A stretch of DNA of 64,000 nt from Phycisphaeraceae bacterium (GTDB lineage: Bacteria > Planctomycetota > Phycisphaerae > Phycisphaerales > UBA1924). Positions within the stretch are counted from its first letter, which is position 1. Each line of letters begins with the position of its first letter. Below the pieces are notes generated by a model. The model was given only the letters and a program-made list of their open reading frames with translations, did not search any database and was not told the origin of the DNA. Location of the stretch: NCBI GenBank assembly GCA_019636795.1, contig JAHBWW010000001.1, forward strand, positions 62,001-126,000, read 5' to 3'. Position numbers and translations under genes: made by a program. Positions 9,239 through 18,109 of this stretch are shown here, one piece after another.

Positions 9239-10615
9239 ATGGCCAAAACCCGTTCAGTCTTTGCCTGTCGGTCCTGTGGTTCGACGTTCCCGAGATGGAT
9301 CGGGCGCTGCCCTGATTGCGGTACCTGGGACGCACTCGAAGAGCAGAAGCCGATTGATTCTGCGACTGCCCACCTCGCAGGCTGGACGGGCCAGGCACCC
9401 GAAGCCCGGTCAATTGCCGACATCGGAGCCGATGTGGATGTTGAACGCATGAGCACCGGCATTGGGGAACTCGACCGTGTCTTTGGAAGTTCATCGGGCG
9501 GGCATGCCGGGCTTGTGCGCGGTTCGGTGGTGCTTGTCGGCGGCGAGCCGGGGGTCGGGAAATCAACTCTTCTGCTTCAGGCTGCTGCCGGTTGGGCGTC
9601 GCGCGGACACCGGGTGCTGTATGTGTCGAGCGAGGAGTCGGCTGAGCAGATTCGCCTTCGGGCGGATCGGCTGGAACTGGGTGCTCCACGAGAATTGTTC
9701 CTGCTGGCCGAGACAAGTCTGGAGCGCATTGCCGAGCAAGCCCGCGTGTCCAAACCTGCGATTGTGCTGATCGATTCGGTGCAGATGATCGCCAGTTCGC
9801 GAGCCGAGGCCGCGCCCGGAAGCATGACCCAACTGCGCCAATGTGGAGCCGATTTCGTCACGCTGGCCAAATCTTCGGGCATGGCTGTGGTGCTGGTGGG
9901 GCACGTCACCAAGGACGGCCAACTGGCCGGTCCTCGACTGCTTGAGCATCTGGTTGATGCTGTTCTGTACTTCGAGGGTGATCGTCTGGCAGCAGCGCGT
10001 GTGGTGCGGGCGGTGAAAAACCGATATGGAGCCACACTCGAACTGGGCATTTTCGGAATGACCGGCCGAGGCCTGGCCGAACTCCCCGGTGGCGCGAGTG
10101 TCCGCGCCGGGTCAGATGCACCCCGACCAGGCGTGGCGGTCTGCCCGGTCATTCATGGCTCACGCTGCGTGCTGGCAGAAGTTCAGGCCCTCACGGCAAC
10201 TGGATTCGTCGGAGCAGCCAAACGCAAGAGTTCAGGCCTCGATAGCAGCCGCCTTGCAATGTTGATCGCGGTTCTGGAACAGCACGGTGGAATACGTCTT
10301 GCCGATCGGGATGTGTTTGCTCAGGTGGTGGGGGGCTTGAGGGTGGTCGAGCCGGCTGCGGATTTGGCCGTCCTGCTGGCCATCGCGGGCGCGGAACGCC
10401 GCAAGGCACTCGAGCGCGGGGTGTGTGCAGTCGGTGAGGTCAACCTCTCGGGACAAGTCACTGGTGTGCCTCAACTTGAGCAGCGCTTGACCGAAGCCGG
10501 CCGCATGGGCTTCGGCCGGGTTCTCCTGCCATTTTCACACGAGGTTGTACGGCAGCGCGGTGTTGAAGTGACCCCGATCCGGTCAGTGCAGGACGCCCTC
10601 GAGCATCTCTCCTGA
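9239..10615 (+). CDS. radA: DNA repair protein RadA
   Basis: I start the protein at the ATG at 9239, giving 458 residues, the usual RadA length (E. coli 460). The frame stays open upstream into the antisense of the AsmA-like gene, but that part has no RadA homology. Domains in order are a C4 zinc finger (Cys10, Cys13, Cys24, Cys27), a RecA-like ATPase with Walker A GGEPGVGKST and the RadA-specific KNRYG motif (canonical KNRFG), and a C-terminal Lon-protease-like domain. RadA drives branch migration of recombination intermediates in the cytoplasm. The start lies six bases after a good -10 box and lacks a ribosome-binding site, so the mRNA is probably leaderless. Confidence 0.95.
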   Translation: MAKTRSVFACRSCGSTFPRWIGRCPDCGTWDALEEQKPIDSATAHLAGWTGQAPEARSIADIGADVDVERMSTGIGELDRVFGSSSGGHAGLVRGSVVLVGGEPGVGKSTLLLQAAAGWASRGHRVLYVSSEESAEQIRLRADRLELGAPRELFLLAETSLERIAEQARVSKPAIVLIDSVQMIASSRAEAAPGSMTQLRQCGADFVTLAKSSGMAVVLVGHVTKDGQLAGPRLLEHLVDAVLYFEGDRLAAARVVRAVKNRYGATLELGIFGMTGRGLAELPGGASVRAGSDAPRPGVAVCPVIHGSRCVLAEVQALTATGFVGAAKRKSSGLDSSRLAMLIAVLEQHGGIRLADRDVFAQVVGGLRVVEPAADLAVLLAIAGAERRKALERGVCAVGEVNLSGQVTGVPQLEQRLTEAGRMGFGRVLLPFSHEVVRQRGVEVTPIRSVQDALEHLS

Positions 10616-10647
10616 AGGCACGAAGTGAGCCAATCCTGACGCGACTC

Positions 10648-10676
10648 TTGACACAGTAAGCATTTTTCGGGATCAT
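10648..10676 (+). promoter_or_regulatory. Candidate promoter of the subtilase gene
   Basis: A perfect TTGACA (10648-10653) is followed after 17 bases by GATCAT (10671-10676), which matches the -10 consensus at four of six positions. It lies about 70 bases before the subtilase start, in the only gap between radA and that gene. Confidence 0.5.
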
Positions 10677-10747
10677 GCCATTATGGAGCATGGCACCGTG
10701 TGGAGTTCATGCGTCCAATCACCTTCGGCGTCTCGAGAGGGGTTTCC

Positions 10748-13700
10748 ATGACTTCAGATCGTCGGCAGTGCTTCGCCGCGGCGAGGCCTCGGGCTGTTTC
10801 ATTGATTCTGGGCTGTGGTTTGGCAATTGCTGCCGCTCCGGTGGCCAGTGGGCAAGTTCAGTGGCGATCCGGGCCACAAACCATTGCTGTACCGATGAAT
10901 GCAACCAGCATTGAGCGCGAAATCAAGCGACTGACACACCCCGAATCACCACGTCACATTGTCATTCAGCTCTCGGGTCCGACGACCCAAAGCCAGCGTG
11001 AAACCCTCGCGTCAATGGGCGTTCGTCCAGTCCGGGCCCTGGGTGGCAATGCGTATCTGGCTACGGTCGCGCCGAGCGTCAACGCCCAGCGTGCAGCGTC
11101 CTCGGGGCTGTTGACGCATGTCGAGGAACTCCCCGCGCGTCGCAAGATGCACCCAGACCTGAACGCCGGCATCCTGCACGACTGGATGATCGTCGAGGAT
11201 CTGAACGTGATCCGTGACAAAGCGGTCGGAGAAGGCTTGTCGCCCGAGGAGATCGACAAGCGCGTCAGCAACCCGCTGGTCGCTGTCTATGTCTCGTTCC
11301 ACGATGACGTGGACGCCCTCGGAGCCGGGTTCAATCTCGTGCAGCAGATGGGCGGCGAAGTCATCAGTGTGGTCGAATCGATCAACACACTCGTTGTACA
11401 CATGTCGCGAGCCCGCATCGAGGCATTGGCCAACGAAGACAGCGTCATGTGGATCGAGCCGCCCCTGCCCAGGATGAGCCCCACCAACGATTCGGTGAGA
11501 CAGATTCTGGGCACCGAGACGATCAATGCAGCACCGTATGGCCTGACTGGCGCGGGCGTGCGCGTGCTGGTTTACGACGCAGGCACAGCGACCCCTTCGC
11601 ACCCCGATCTCGCGGGCCGCCTCACGATCGGCGACACGAGCGGCACCGGCACGCATGCCAGCCACGTCGCGGGCACCGTCGCTGGCAGCGGCGCGGCATC
11701 CAGTGGAACGTTCCGCGGGCAAGCCCCGGCGGCACACATCGTGGCCTACGGCTTTGAAGTCGCCGGTGGGCTCCAGCCCGGCTTCCTCTACACCGATCCC
11801 GGCGATCTCGAAGCGGATTACAACCAGGCCATCAATACGCACAGCGCGCATATCTCCAACAACTCGATTGGCTCAAACGTCGAGTCCAATGGCTATAACT
11901 GCGCGTGGCAAGGCGACTATGGCGTCACCGCATCGCTCATCGATGCCATCGTGCGAGGCAGCCTCGGCAGCCCGATGCGCATCGTCTGGGCTGGCGGAAA
12001 CGAGCGCCAGGGCAGCCGGTGCAATGTCGAAGGTCACGGGCAGTTTTACTCAATCGCGCCGCCCGGTTCTGCCAAGAACCACATCACGGTCGGCGCGCTC
12101 AACTCCAACGACGACTCCATGACCAGTTTCTCCAGTTGGGGACCGACAGACGACGGACGCATCAAGCCCGACATCTCAGGCCCCGGGTGCCAGTCCAACG
12201 GCGACACAGGCGTGACCAGCATGAACGGCTCATCCGGTTATACCGTCATGTGCGGCACATCCATGGCAAGCCCGGCTGTTGCGGGCGTCAGCGCACTGCT
12301 CATCGAACAGTGGCGTCTCTCTCGACCCAGTACGCCGGACATGCGCAACGCAACCCTCAAAGCCATTCTCGCCAACTCCGCGGTCGATCGTGGAAACGCA
12401 GGGCCTGATTATCAGTTCGGCTACGGCTCGGTCCGCGCACAGCCCGCAGCCGACACGATCATTCAGCACCGCGTCATCGAGACCCCGATCGCACAAGGGC
12501 AGACACAGTTCTACATTGCGGTCGTCGAACCGGGCCAATCCGAGCTCAAGGTCACGGTGGCGTGGGACGACGTGCCAGCGACGCCATTGACCAACAACGC
12601 CCTGATCAACGACATCGACCTGCGCATCGTCGGGCCCACCGGCACGATCCACATGCCATGGACGCTCAACCCCGCCAACCCGTCGGCGCCCGCGGTGCAG
12701 ACAACGGTCGATCGCATCAACAACATCGAGCAGGTCGCGATTGTGAATCCGGCTCCGGGCGCGTATCGCATCGAAGTCGTCGGCTTCAATATCGCGCAAG
12801 GCCCCGATCAGCCCGTCGGCATCGCGTCGAGCCATCAGCTCTTCGCGTGCTCCTCCGAGGGCATCGTCGCGATGAGCGGCTCGCGCTTCGCCTGCTCGGC
12901 GGTTATCAACATTGACGTGATCGACTGCGACCTCAACGCCGATGACAATGTCATCGACATCGCCAGCGTGAATGTCTCCAGCACGTCCGATCCCATCGGG
13001 ATCACGGTTCAGGTCACGGAGATCGGGCCGGAGGTTGCTGTGTTCCAAGGCTCGATCACGATCAGTGGCTCGCCGAGCTTCGGCCAACTGCTTGTTCAGG
13101 AAGGCGACACGATCACCGTCACCTACATCGATGCGGACGACGGGCTGGGCGGGTCGAATGTCCTCGTCACCGCCAACGCCATCGTGGACTGCACGCCTCC
13201 AAATCTGATCGCGACCAATGCCTCCGAGGTCTTGCCTCGCAGCGCGGTCATCGATGTCGAGTTCGACGAGCCGGCGCGGACAACCTTGTGGTACGGCACC
13301 AGCCCCGGAAATCTGACTAGCAGCGTCGAGCGGGCTCAAGGCCTCACGACGCACGCGATTCCTGTCGCGGGCCTCGTTGACAACACCACCTATTACTACG
13401 CCATCGATATGCAGGACTTGGCGGGCAATACCTCGTTCGACGACAACGGCGGGCAGGCCTACGCCTTTACCACTCCCGAAGTCCCGGACTTCTTCACGCA
13501 ACAGTTCACCAGCGGCTCCGCCCTTGTCGGCAAGTCCGTCACCTTCTATGCGGGCACATCAACGGTGGATTACTACACCTCATGCGCCGAACCCCTCTCG
13601 GGCGGTCTCCCGACCGATCCGGCGGGCGGCACGGCCATCACCCTTGGCGATGACTCCAGTGTCTCGATTCTCGTTGGCAGCGGACAAAGCGTTTCGCTCT

Positions 13701-15100
13701 ACGGAACCGCATACACATCGTTCTTCGTCGGGTCGAATGGCTATATCACGTTCGGGTCGGGCGACTCGACGTATTCCGAATCGCTGGCTGCCCACTTCGA
13801 TCGCCCGCGCATCAGCGGGTGGTTCGACGACCTTAACCCGGGGGCAGGCGGACAGGTGAGTTACAAGCAACTTCCAGATCGCATGGCTGTCACATGGCTC
13901 AATGTGCCCGAGTACAGCACCACCAACAACAACACCTTCCAGATCGAACTGTTCTTCGACGGCATGATTCGCATCAGTTACCTCAACATGGCTTCGCAGG
14001 ACGGCATCGCGGGTCTTTCGGCCGGTGGAGGCCTTGATCCCGACTTCTTCCCCTCCGATCTCGCAAGCACTGCCGGTTGCGGCCCGCGTCCGCCATCGGC
14101 TTCGCACATCGCCGTCCAAACTCCGGTCGGTCAGGCTGTGGGCGTGACGCTGCAAGCCACGGATGACGGGCTCCCCCATGGCACACTCGAGTACATTGTC
14201 ACCTCGCTTCCCGCGGGCGGTCAGATGCGTGATGCTGGCACGAATGCAGCCATCAACACAGTGCCCTATGTACTCAGCGGCGACAGTGTGACCTATACCC
14301 CGCCGTTCAACTATCAGGGCAACGTCACGTTCAACTATCGCGCAGACGACGGTGGCACACCTCCGGACGGCGGGCTGTCCAATGTCGCTACCGTTACCGT
14401 CACCATCGGCGGGCCTCAGGTGATCTACCAGTTCCTGGTCGACGACACCAACCCCGGCTGGTCGACGATGGGTCAATGGGCATTCGGTCAGCCAACCGGC
14501 CAAGGATCTGGCAACCGCGATCCCAACAGCGGGTTCACGGGCCTCAACGTCTACGGATACAACCTCAATGGCGACTACCCGAACAATCTCGCCGAGCAGT
14601 ATCTGACGACCAACGCCCTCGACTTTACTGACATCACCGAAGTTAAGGTTTCGTTCGAACGCTGGCTTGCGATCGAAAGCGCGACCTACGACCGCGCAAC
14701 CGTGCGCATCAGCAACAACGACGGTGCCACCTGGACCACGATCTGGAGCCACACCGGCGGCAGTGTCAGCCCGTCGAGCTGGACCAGCGTCGAGTACGAC
14801 ATCTCACAGTGGGCCGACAACCAGCCCAACGTACGTCTTCGTTGGGTCATGGGCACCACGGACAGTTCGGTGGTCTACCCCGGGTGGAACATCGATGACA
14901 TCCGATTCTGGGGCGTCGTTCCGCTCAACCCTTGCGTGGCCGACTTCAACGGCGACGGCGAGATCAACTTCTTCGATGTTCAACTCTTCCTCACTGCGTT
15001 CAGCAGCCAGAACCCGATCGCCGATCTCAACGGCGACCAATCCTTCGACTTCTTCGATGTGCAGATCTTCCTTCAGGCGTTCTCGGCCGGTTGCCCCTGA
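10748..15100 (+). CDS. Secreted S8 subtilase with C-terminal GC-type dockerin
   Basis: The ATG at 10748 follows a GAGAGGGG ribosome-binding site by five bases and gives 1450 residues; an ATG 48 bases earlier lacks one. A basic stretch and hydrophobic signal (about residues 15-34) are followed by a roughly 230-residue pro-region. The S8 domain has the triad Asp277 (VLVYDAG), His303 (GTGTHASHVAGT) and Ser505 (GTSMASP), with the usual oxyanion Asn near SNNSIGS/WAGGNE. After it come a jelly-roll region (KVTVAWDD), several Ig-like or FN3-like units, a tandem-95/cadherin-like unit (YTPPFNYQGNVTFNY) and a lectin-like unit near WDDIRFWG. The last 50 residues are a doubled Ca2+-loop motif (NGDGEINFFDVQ, NGDQSFDFFDVQ) ending AGCP, the GC-type dockerin of Phycisphaerae. 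It probably acts as an extracellular or cell-surface protease. Confidence 0.93.
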   Translation: MTSDRRQCFAAARPRAVSLILGCGLAIAAAPVASGQVQWRSGPQTIAVPMNATSIEREIKRLTHPESPRHIVIQLSGPTTQSQRETLASMGVRPVRALGGNAYLATVAPSVNAQRAASSGLLTHVEELPARRKMHPDLNAGILHDWMIVEDLNVIRDKAVGEGLSPEEIDKRVSNPLVAVYVSFHDDVDALGAGFNLVQQMGGEVISVVESINTLVVHMSRARIEALANEDSVMWIEPPLPRMSPTNDSVRQILGTETINAAPYGLTGAGVRVLVYDAGTATPSHPDLAGRLTIGDTSGTGTHASHVAGTVAGSGAASSGTFRGQAPAAHIVAYGFEVAGGLQPGFLYTDPGDLEADYNQAINTHSAHISNNSIGSNVESNGYNCAWQGDYGVTASLIDAIVRGSLGSPMRIVWAGGNERQGSRCNVEGHGQFYSIAPPGSAKNHITVGALNSNDDSMTSFSSWGPTDDGRIKPDISGPGCQSNGDTGVTSMNGSSGYTVMCGTSMASPAVAGVSALLIEQWRLSRPSTPDMRNATLKAILANSAVDRGNAGPDYQFGYGSVRAQPAADTIIQHRVIETPIAQGQTQFYIAVVEPGQSELKVTVAWDDVPATPLTNNALINDIDLRIVGPTGTIHMPWTLNPANPSAPAVQTTVDRINNIEQVAIVNPAPGAYRIEVVGFNIAQGPDQPVGIASSHQLFACSSEGIVAMSGSRFACSAVINIDVIDCDLNADDNVIDIASVNVSSTSDPIGITVQVTEIGPEVAVFQGSITISGSPSFGQLLVQEGDTITVTYIDADDGLGGSNVLVTANAIVDCTPPNLIATNASEVLPRSAVIDVEFDEPARTTLWYGTSPGNLTSSVERAQGLTTHAIPVAGLVDNTTYYYAIDMQDLAGNTSFDDNGGQAYAFTTPEVPDFFTQQFTSGSALVGKSVTFYAGTSTVDYYTSCAEPLSGGLPTDPAGGTAITLGDDSSVSILVGSGQSVSLYGTAYTSFFVGSNGYITFGSGDSTYSESLAAHFDRPRISGWFDDLNPGAGGQVSYKQLPDRMAVTWLNVPEYSTTNNNTFQIELFFDGMIRISYLNMASQDGIAGLSAGGGLDPDFFPSDLASTAGCGPRPPSASHIAVQTPVGQAVGVTLQATDDGLPHGTLEYIVTSLPAGGQMRDAGTNAAINTVPYVLSGDSVTYTPPFNYQGNVTFNYRADDGGTPPDGGLSNVATVTVTIGGPQVIYQFLVDDTNPGWSTMGQWAFGQPTGQGSGNRDPNSGFTGLNVYGYNLNGDYPNNLAEQYLTTNALDFTDITEVKVSFERWLAIESATYDRATVRISNNDGATWTTIWSHTGGSVSPSSWTSVEYDISQWADNQPNVRLRWVMGTTDSSVVYPGWNIDDIRFWGVVPLNPCVADFNGDGEINFFDVQLFLTAFSSQNPIADLNGDQSFDFFDVQIFLQAFSAGCP

Positions 15101-15142
15101 GTGCTGATTGCAGGTTGTTCGGATTCTCTTGAGTACCGACGG

Positions 15143-15172
15143 CCCGGGTCGCGCTGACCCGGGTCTTTTTTT
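15143..15172 (+). terminator. Rho-independent terminator after the subtilase
   Basis: CCCGGGTC (15143-15150) pairs perfectly with GACCCGGG (15156-15163) around a five-base loop, and a T-rich run follows to 15172. Confidence 0.85.
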
Positions 15173-15238
15173 ACCCTGTGAGCCCGCTGTTGTGGTGAGT
15201 GCCAGCCCGAAAGAATCGCTACTCTATGGGTCACTCCA

Positions 15239-16867
15239 ATGAGCGAGCCAGCCCAGACATCTCTGCGCCTCGAACCAATCGCCGGGCCTCCGATCGATCC
15301 GGTCGATCTGCCTGCTCCCGGGCCGCATCGCATCGGGCGAGCATCGACTTCCGATATCCAACTCGACTTCGGCACCGTCAGCCGAAGGCAAGCCATCATC
15401 GTCCTTCAGGACAACCAATGGCTCATCATGGACCAGACCAGCCGCCATGGCACGTACGTCAACGGCGTGCGGCTCGAACCTGGCGAGCCGATCCCGATCA
15501 CTCCTGGAGACCTGATCCGTCTGGGGCCATGGACCTTCCGCGTGCGCGACCCCGGCTCGGCGATGACGAGTGTCTCGACGACCAACGATGTGCACTCGGC
15601 CAAACATCGCATCGAAACGGTCGAGCGCACCGGGCACCACGAGTTCGCCCAGCACCGCCTCGATCTGATCATCGAGTGTGCCGCCGGCGCGCAGGGCGCG
15701 CGCGACATGCAGGAACTGGCCGATCTCATGCTCAACACCGCCATCGCGGGCACGGGTTTTACGCGCGGCGCGGTGGTTCGTCAGGTCTCGGCTGGAGGCG
15801 ATGTCGAGACCATCGCCCACGTCGGCCACGGGCGCTCGCGCGGACACATCGATATCAGCCGCTCGCTGCTCGCAGCGGCCTCGGCCGGCGAAGTCGTGCG
15901 ACTGACCGGCGAAGATGAATCCAACTTTGGCGGCGAATCGATCATGCAACTGGGCATCCACTCGGCGATCTGCGCCCCGCTCATGCTCGAACGATCGGTC
16001 GAGGCGTATCTGTATCTCGACGCGCGCAAGGGCGAGCGATCGATGGCCGCCGATGCCGCCGCTTTCTGCCGCGCGATAGCCCGCATCGCCGAGATGGCGC
16101 TTGGCAATCTGCGCCGCCGCACGCTCGAAGTCCAGCGCCGCAGCCTCGAGGCCGACATGAACGCCGCCCGCCAGGCTCAGGATCTCATCATGCCGCCCCC
16201 GGTCGGTAGTTACGGACTTGTGCGCTACGCCATGGCCCGCAAGCCCGGCCGGTTTGTGGCGGGCGACCTCTTTGATATCGTCGGCATCGGGCAAGGTGGC
16301 TCGTGTGCCGCCTTCCTCGGTGATGTCTCGGGTAAAGGAGTCGGCGCAGGCGTGCTCATGGCTATTGCCCAGACATATCTGCGCCTGTGTCTCCAGGCCG
16401 GGAGCGACCTCGGGTCGGCGGTATCGAGCCTCAACGATCACCTTTTGGCGCGCACCGCCTCGGGTCAGTTCATCACGCTCTGGCTCGGGCTGTTTGATAT
16501 GGAGCGGCGACAACTCCAGTTTGTCGACGCCGGCCACGGACACTGGCTGGTGTGCCGCCCGGGAGCGAGGCCCGAGACCATCCGATGCAAGGGCGGCCTG
16601 ATCGTGGGGATCCAGTCGGGCAGCTATGAAGCTGAGACGCTCGCAATCGAACCAGGCACGCGCGTCGTCGTCTTCTCCGACGGCCTGGTCGAGCAGCGCA
16701 ATGCCGACGGCGACGAGTTCGGCGTTGAGCGCGCCAAAGCCACTCTCGAAGGCTCGCAAAGCGCTGTCGAAGATGTCGAACGCCTTTCGAGCGCGATTCT
16801 CGAGTTTGCCCAGACAGACGCACTATCCGACGATCTGACCATCGCCTCGATCGAAGTGGGCACCTGA
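15239..16867 (+). CDS. FHA-GAF-SpoIIE (PP2C) phosphatase, probable stress-signalling regulator
   Basis: The protein has 542 residues in three parts. An FHA domain (about 25-100) contains GRASTSDIQL, VSRRQA and HGTYVNG; the histidine of the usual SRxH core is glutamine here. A GAF-like region follows (about 135-300: ELADLMLNTAIAGTGFTRGA ... SAICAPLMLE). A SpoIIE/RsbU-type PP2C phosphatase domain (about 315-540) has GDLFDIVG, FLGDVSGKGVGAG, VDAGHGHW and VVFSDGLVEQ, so the metal-binding aspartates are intact. By analogy with RsbU it should dephosphorylate an anti-anti-sigma factor in response to a bound signal and a phosphothreonine partner. No sigma or anti-sigma gene lies beside it, so its target is unknown. 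It stands alone between a terminator and a convergent transporter gene. Confidence 0.9.
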   Translation: MSEPAQTSLRLEPIAGPPIDPVDLPAPGPHRIGRASTSDIQLDFGTVSRRQAIIVLQDNQWLIMDQTSRHGTYVNGVRLEPGEPIPITPGDLIRLGPWTFRVRDPGSAMTSVSTTNDVHSAKHRIETVERTGHHEFAQHRLDLIIECAAGAQGARDMQELADLMLNTAIAGTGFTRGAVVRQVSAGGDVETIAHVGHGRSRGHIDISRSLLAAASAGEVVRLTGEDESNFGGESIMQLGIHSAICAPLMLERSVEAYLYLDARKGERSMAADAAAFCRAIARIAEMALGNLRRRTLEVQRRSLEADMNAARQAQDLIMPPPVGSYGLVRYAMARKPGRFVAGDLFDIVGIGQGGSCAAFLGDVSGKGVGAGVLMAIAQTYLRLCLQAGSDLGSAVSSLNDHLLARTASGQFITLWLGLFDMERRQLQFVDAGHGHWLVCRPGARPETIRCKGGLIVGIQSGSYEAETLAIEPGTRVVVFSDGLVEQRNADGDEFGVERAKATLEGSQSAVEDVERLSSAILEFAQTDALSDDLTIASIEVGT

Positions 16868-16902
16868 ACGAGCCTGACGAAGATTGCATATCGCACAGGC
16901 TT

Positions 16903-17931
16903 CTACAGCCAGCGCAATCGCTTGAACAACACCACGATGCACACGCCGACGCCGATGAGCAGGATCGTGACAATCCAAAAGGCCAGCGGGTCGCTATCAC
17001 CGGGAATGCCGCCGACGTTGATGCCAAGCAGGCCCGTGACGAACGTCAGCGGAAGGAAGACCGCTGCCACGAGTGTCAGCATGTACATGACACGCGCACT
17101 GCGCAGCTCGCGCTGGGCCCGCAGTTCTTCTTGCGAGACCGCTGCCCGGTCGCGGACTTCCTCAAGATCTTCGACAAAGCGCGAGGTGCGGTCGGCACAC
17201 TCGATGAGTTCGGCGCGATATCGACCTTCGATCGCAGGCGACGAGAGCAAGTGCATCAGTGTGTCGCGTTGCGGCGCAAGGTACCGACGCAGCGTGATCG
17301 CCTGCCGGCGCACAATGGCCAGATCGCGCACGCTCACGAGGTGCGGCTGCTCTTCACTCAGGCAGTCCTCCGAATCGTCGATGAGCATTTGGAGGTTCTC
17401 GACCACCGGGCCCAGATCGGCTGACAACCCGGTCGCCAGCGCAACCAGCACACCCATTGGTGTCGTCGCGAACTGCCCAGCCCGAATGCTCCGACGTAAC
17501 TCGCTCACAACATGAAAGTGATGCTGGCGCAGCGTGATGATGCGGTCGGCATCAACCCAGACGCGGATACTGATCAGTTCGTCGGGCTCGGCTCCGGGAT
17601 TGAGATTCACCCCTCGAAAGATCGCGAGCAACCCCGAGCGGCGCTCGCTGGCCCGTGGGCGGGTGTTCTCTTCGAGCAGGGCTTCGCACACCAGCGGATC
17701 AAGCCCCGATCGCTCGCGAAGCCAGCGCTGGGCGGGTTCCTTGGTCCGGTCGAGATGAATCCATGCCGGCAGCGGGAGGTCGGCCAGATTCTCGAAGTTG
17801 ATCGCCGAGGCCGATTCGAGCGTGCAGACTTCTCCCGAAAGCAATAGCGCATGCAAAAGCCCGCCCTCAGCGTCGATAGGCCGCTGCGCCTCGGCCGCGT
17901 CATGATCCAACTCGTGAGTTTCTGGGTCCAT
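16903..17931 (-). CDS. CorA-family divalent cation transporter, ZntB-like
   Basis: I take the ATG at 17931 (MDPETHELDH), giving 342 residues, close to ZntB (327). An earlier in-frame start would add 78 residues of unrelated sequence. A large soluble N-terminal domain is followed by a long helix (about 190-275) and two C-terminal membrane segments. The pore-loop signature after the first reads GINVGGIPG, matching the GxN motif of the family and specifically the GVNVGG form seen in ZntB. CorA mainly carries Mg2+, while ZntB mediates Zn2+ transport; the choice between them is an inference. The gene converges on the phosphatase gene and diverges from the dioxygenase gene. Confidence 0.85.
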   Translation of the reverse strand: MDPETHELDHDAAEAQRPIDAEGGLLHALLLSGEVCTLESASAINFENLADLPLPAWIHLDRTKEPAQRWLRERSGLDPLVCEALLEENTRPRASERRSGLLAIFRGVNLNPGAEPDELISIRVWVDADRIITLRQHHFHVVSELRRSIRAGQFATTPMGVLVALATGLSADLGPVVENLQMLIDDSEDCLSEEQPHLVSVRDLAIVRRQAITLRRYLAPQRDTLMHLLSSPAIEGRYRAELIECADRTSRFVEDLEEVRDRAAVSQEELRAQRELRSARVMYMLTLVAAVFLPLTFVTGLLGINVGGIPGDSDPLAFWIVTILLIGVGVCIVVLFKRLRWL

Positions 17932-18109
17932 CACCGAGCATGGTACCGCATCACAGCAATCCAGACCGAGCCGCGCGACCAATCCCGGCACAAGAGGACA
18001 AAGCCGAGCCAGCGCACATTCGACTTCCAATGACGAACGGTGGACCCTAAAATGAACGCGGGACCTGGGCTCCCTTCGATCAACCGCACAAGCACTGGAG
18101 ATTCCTGAG

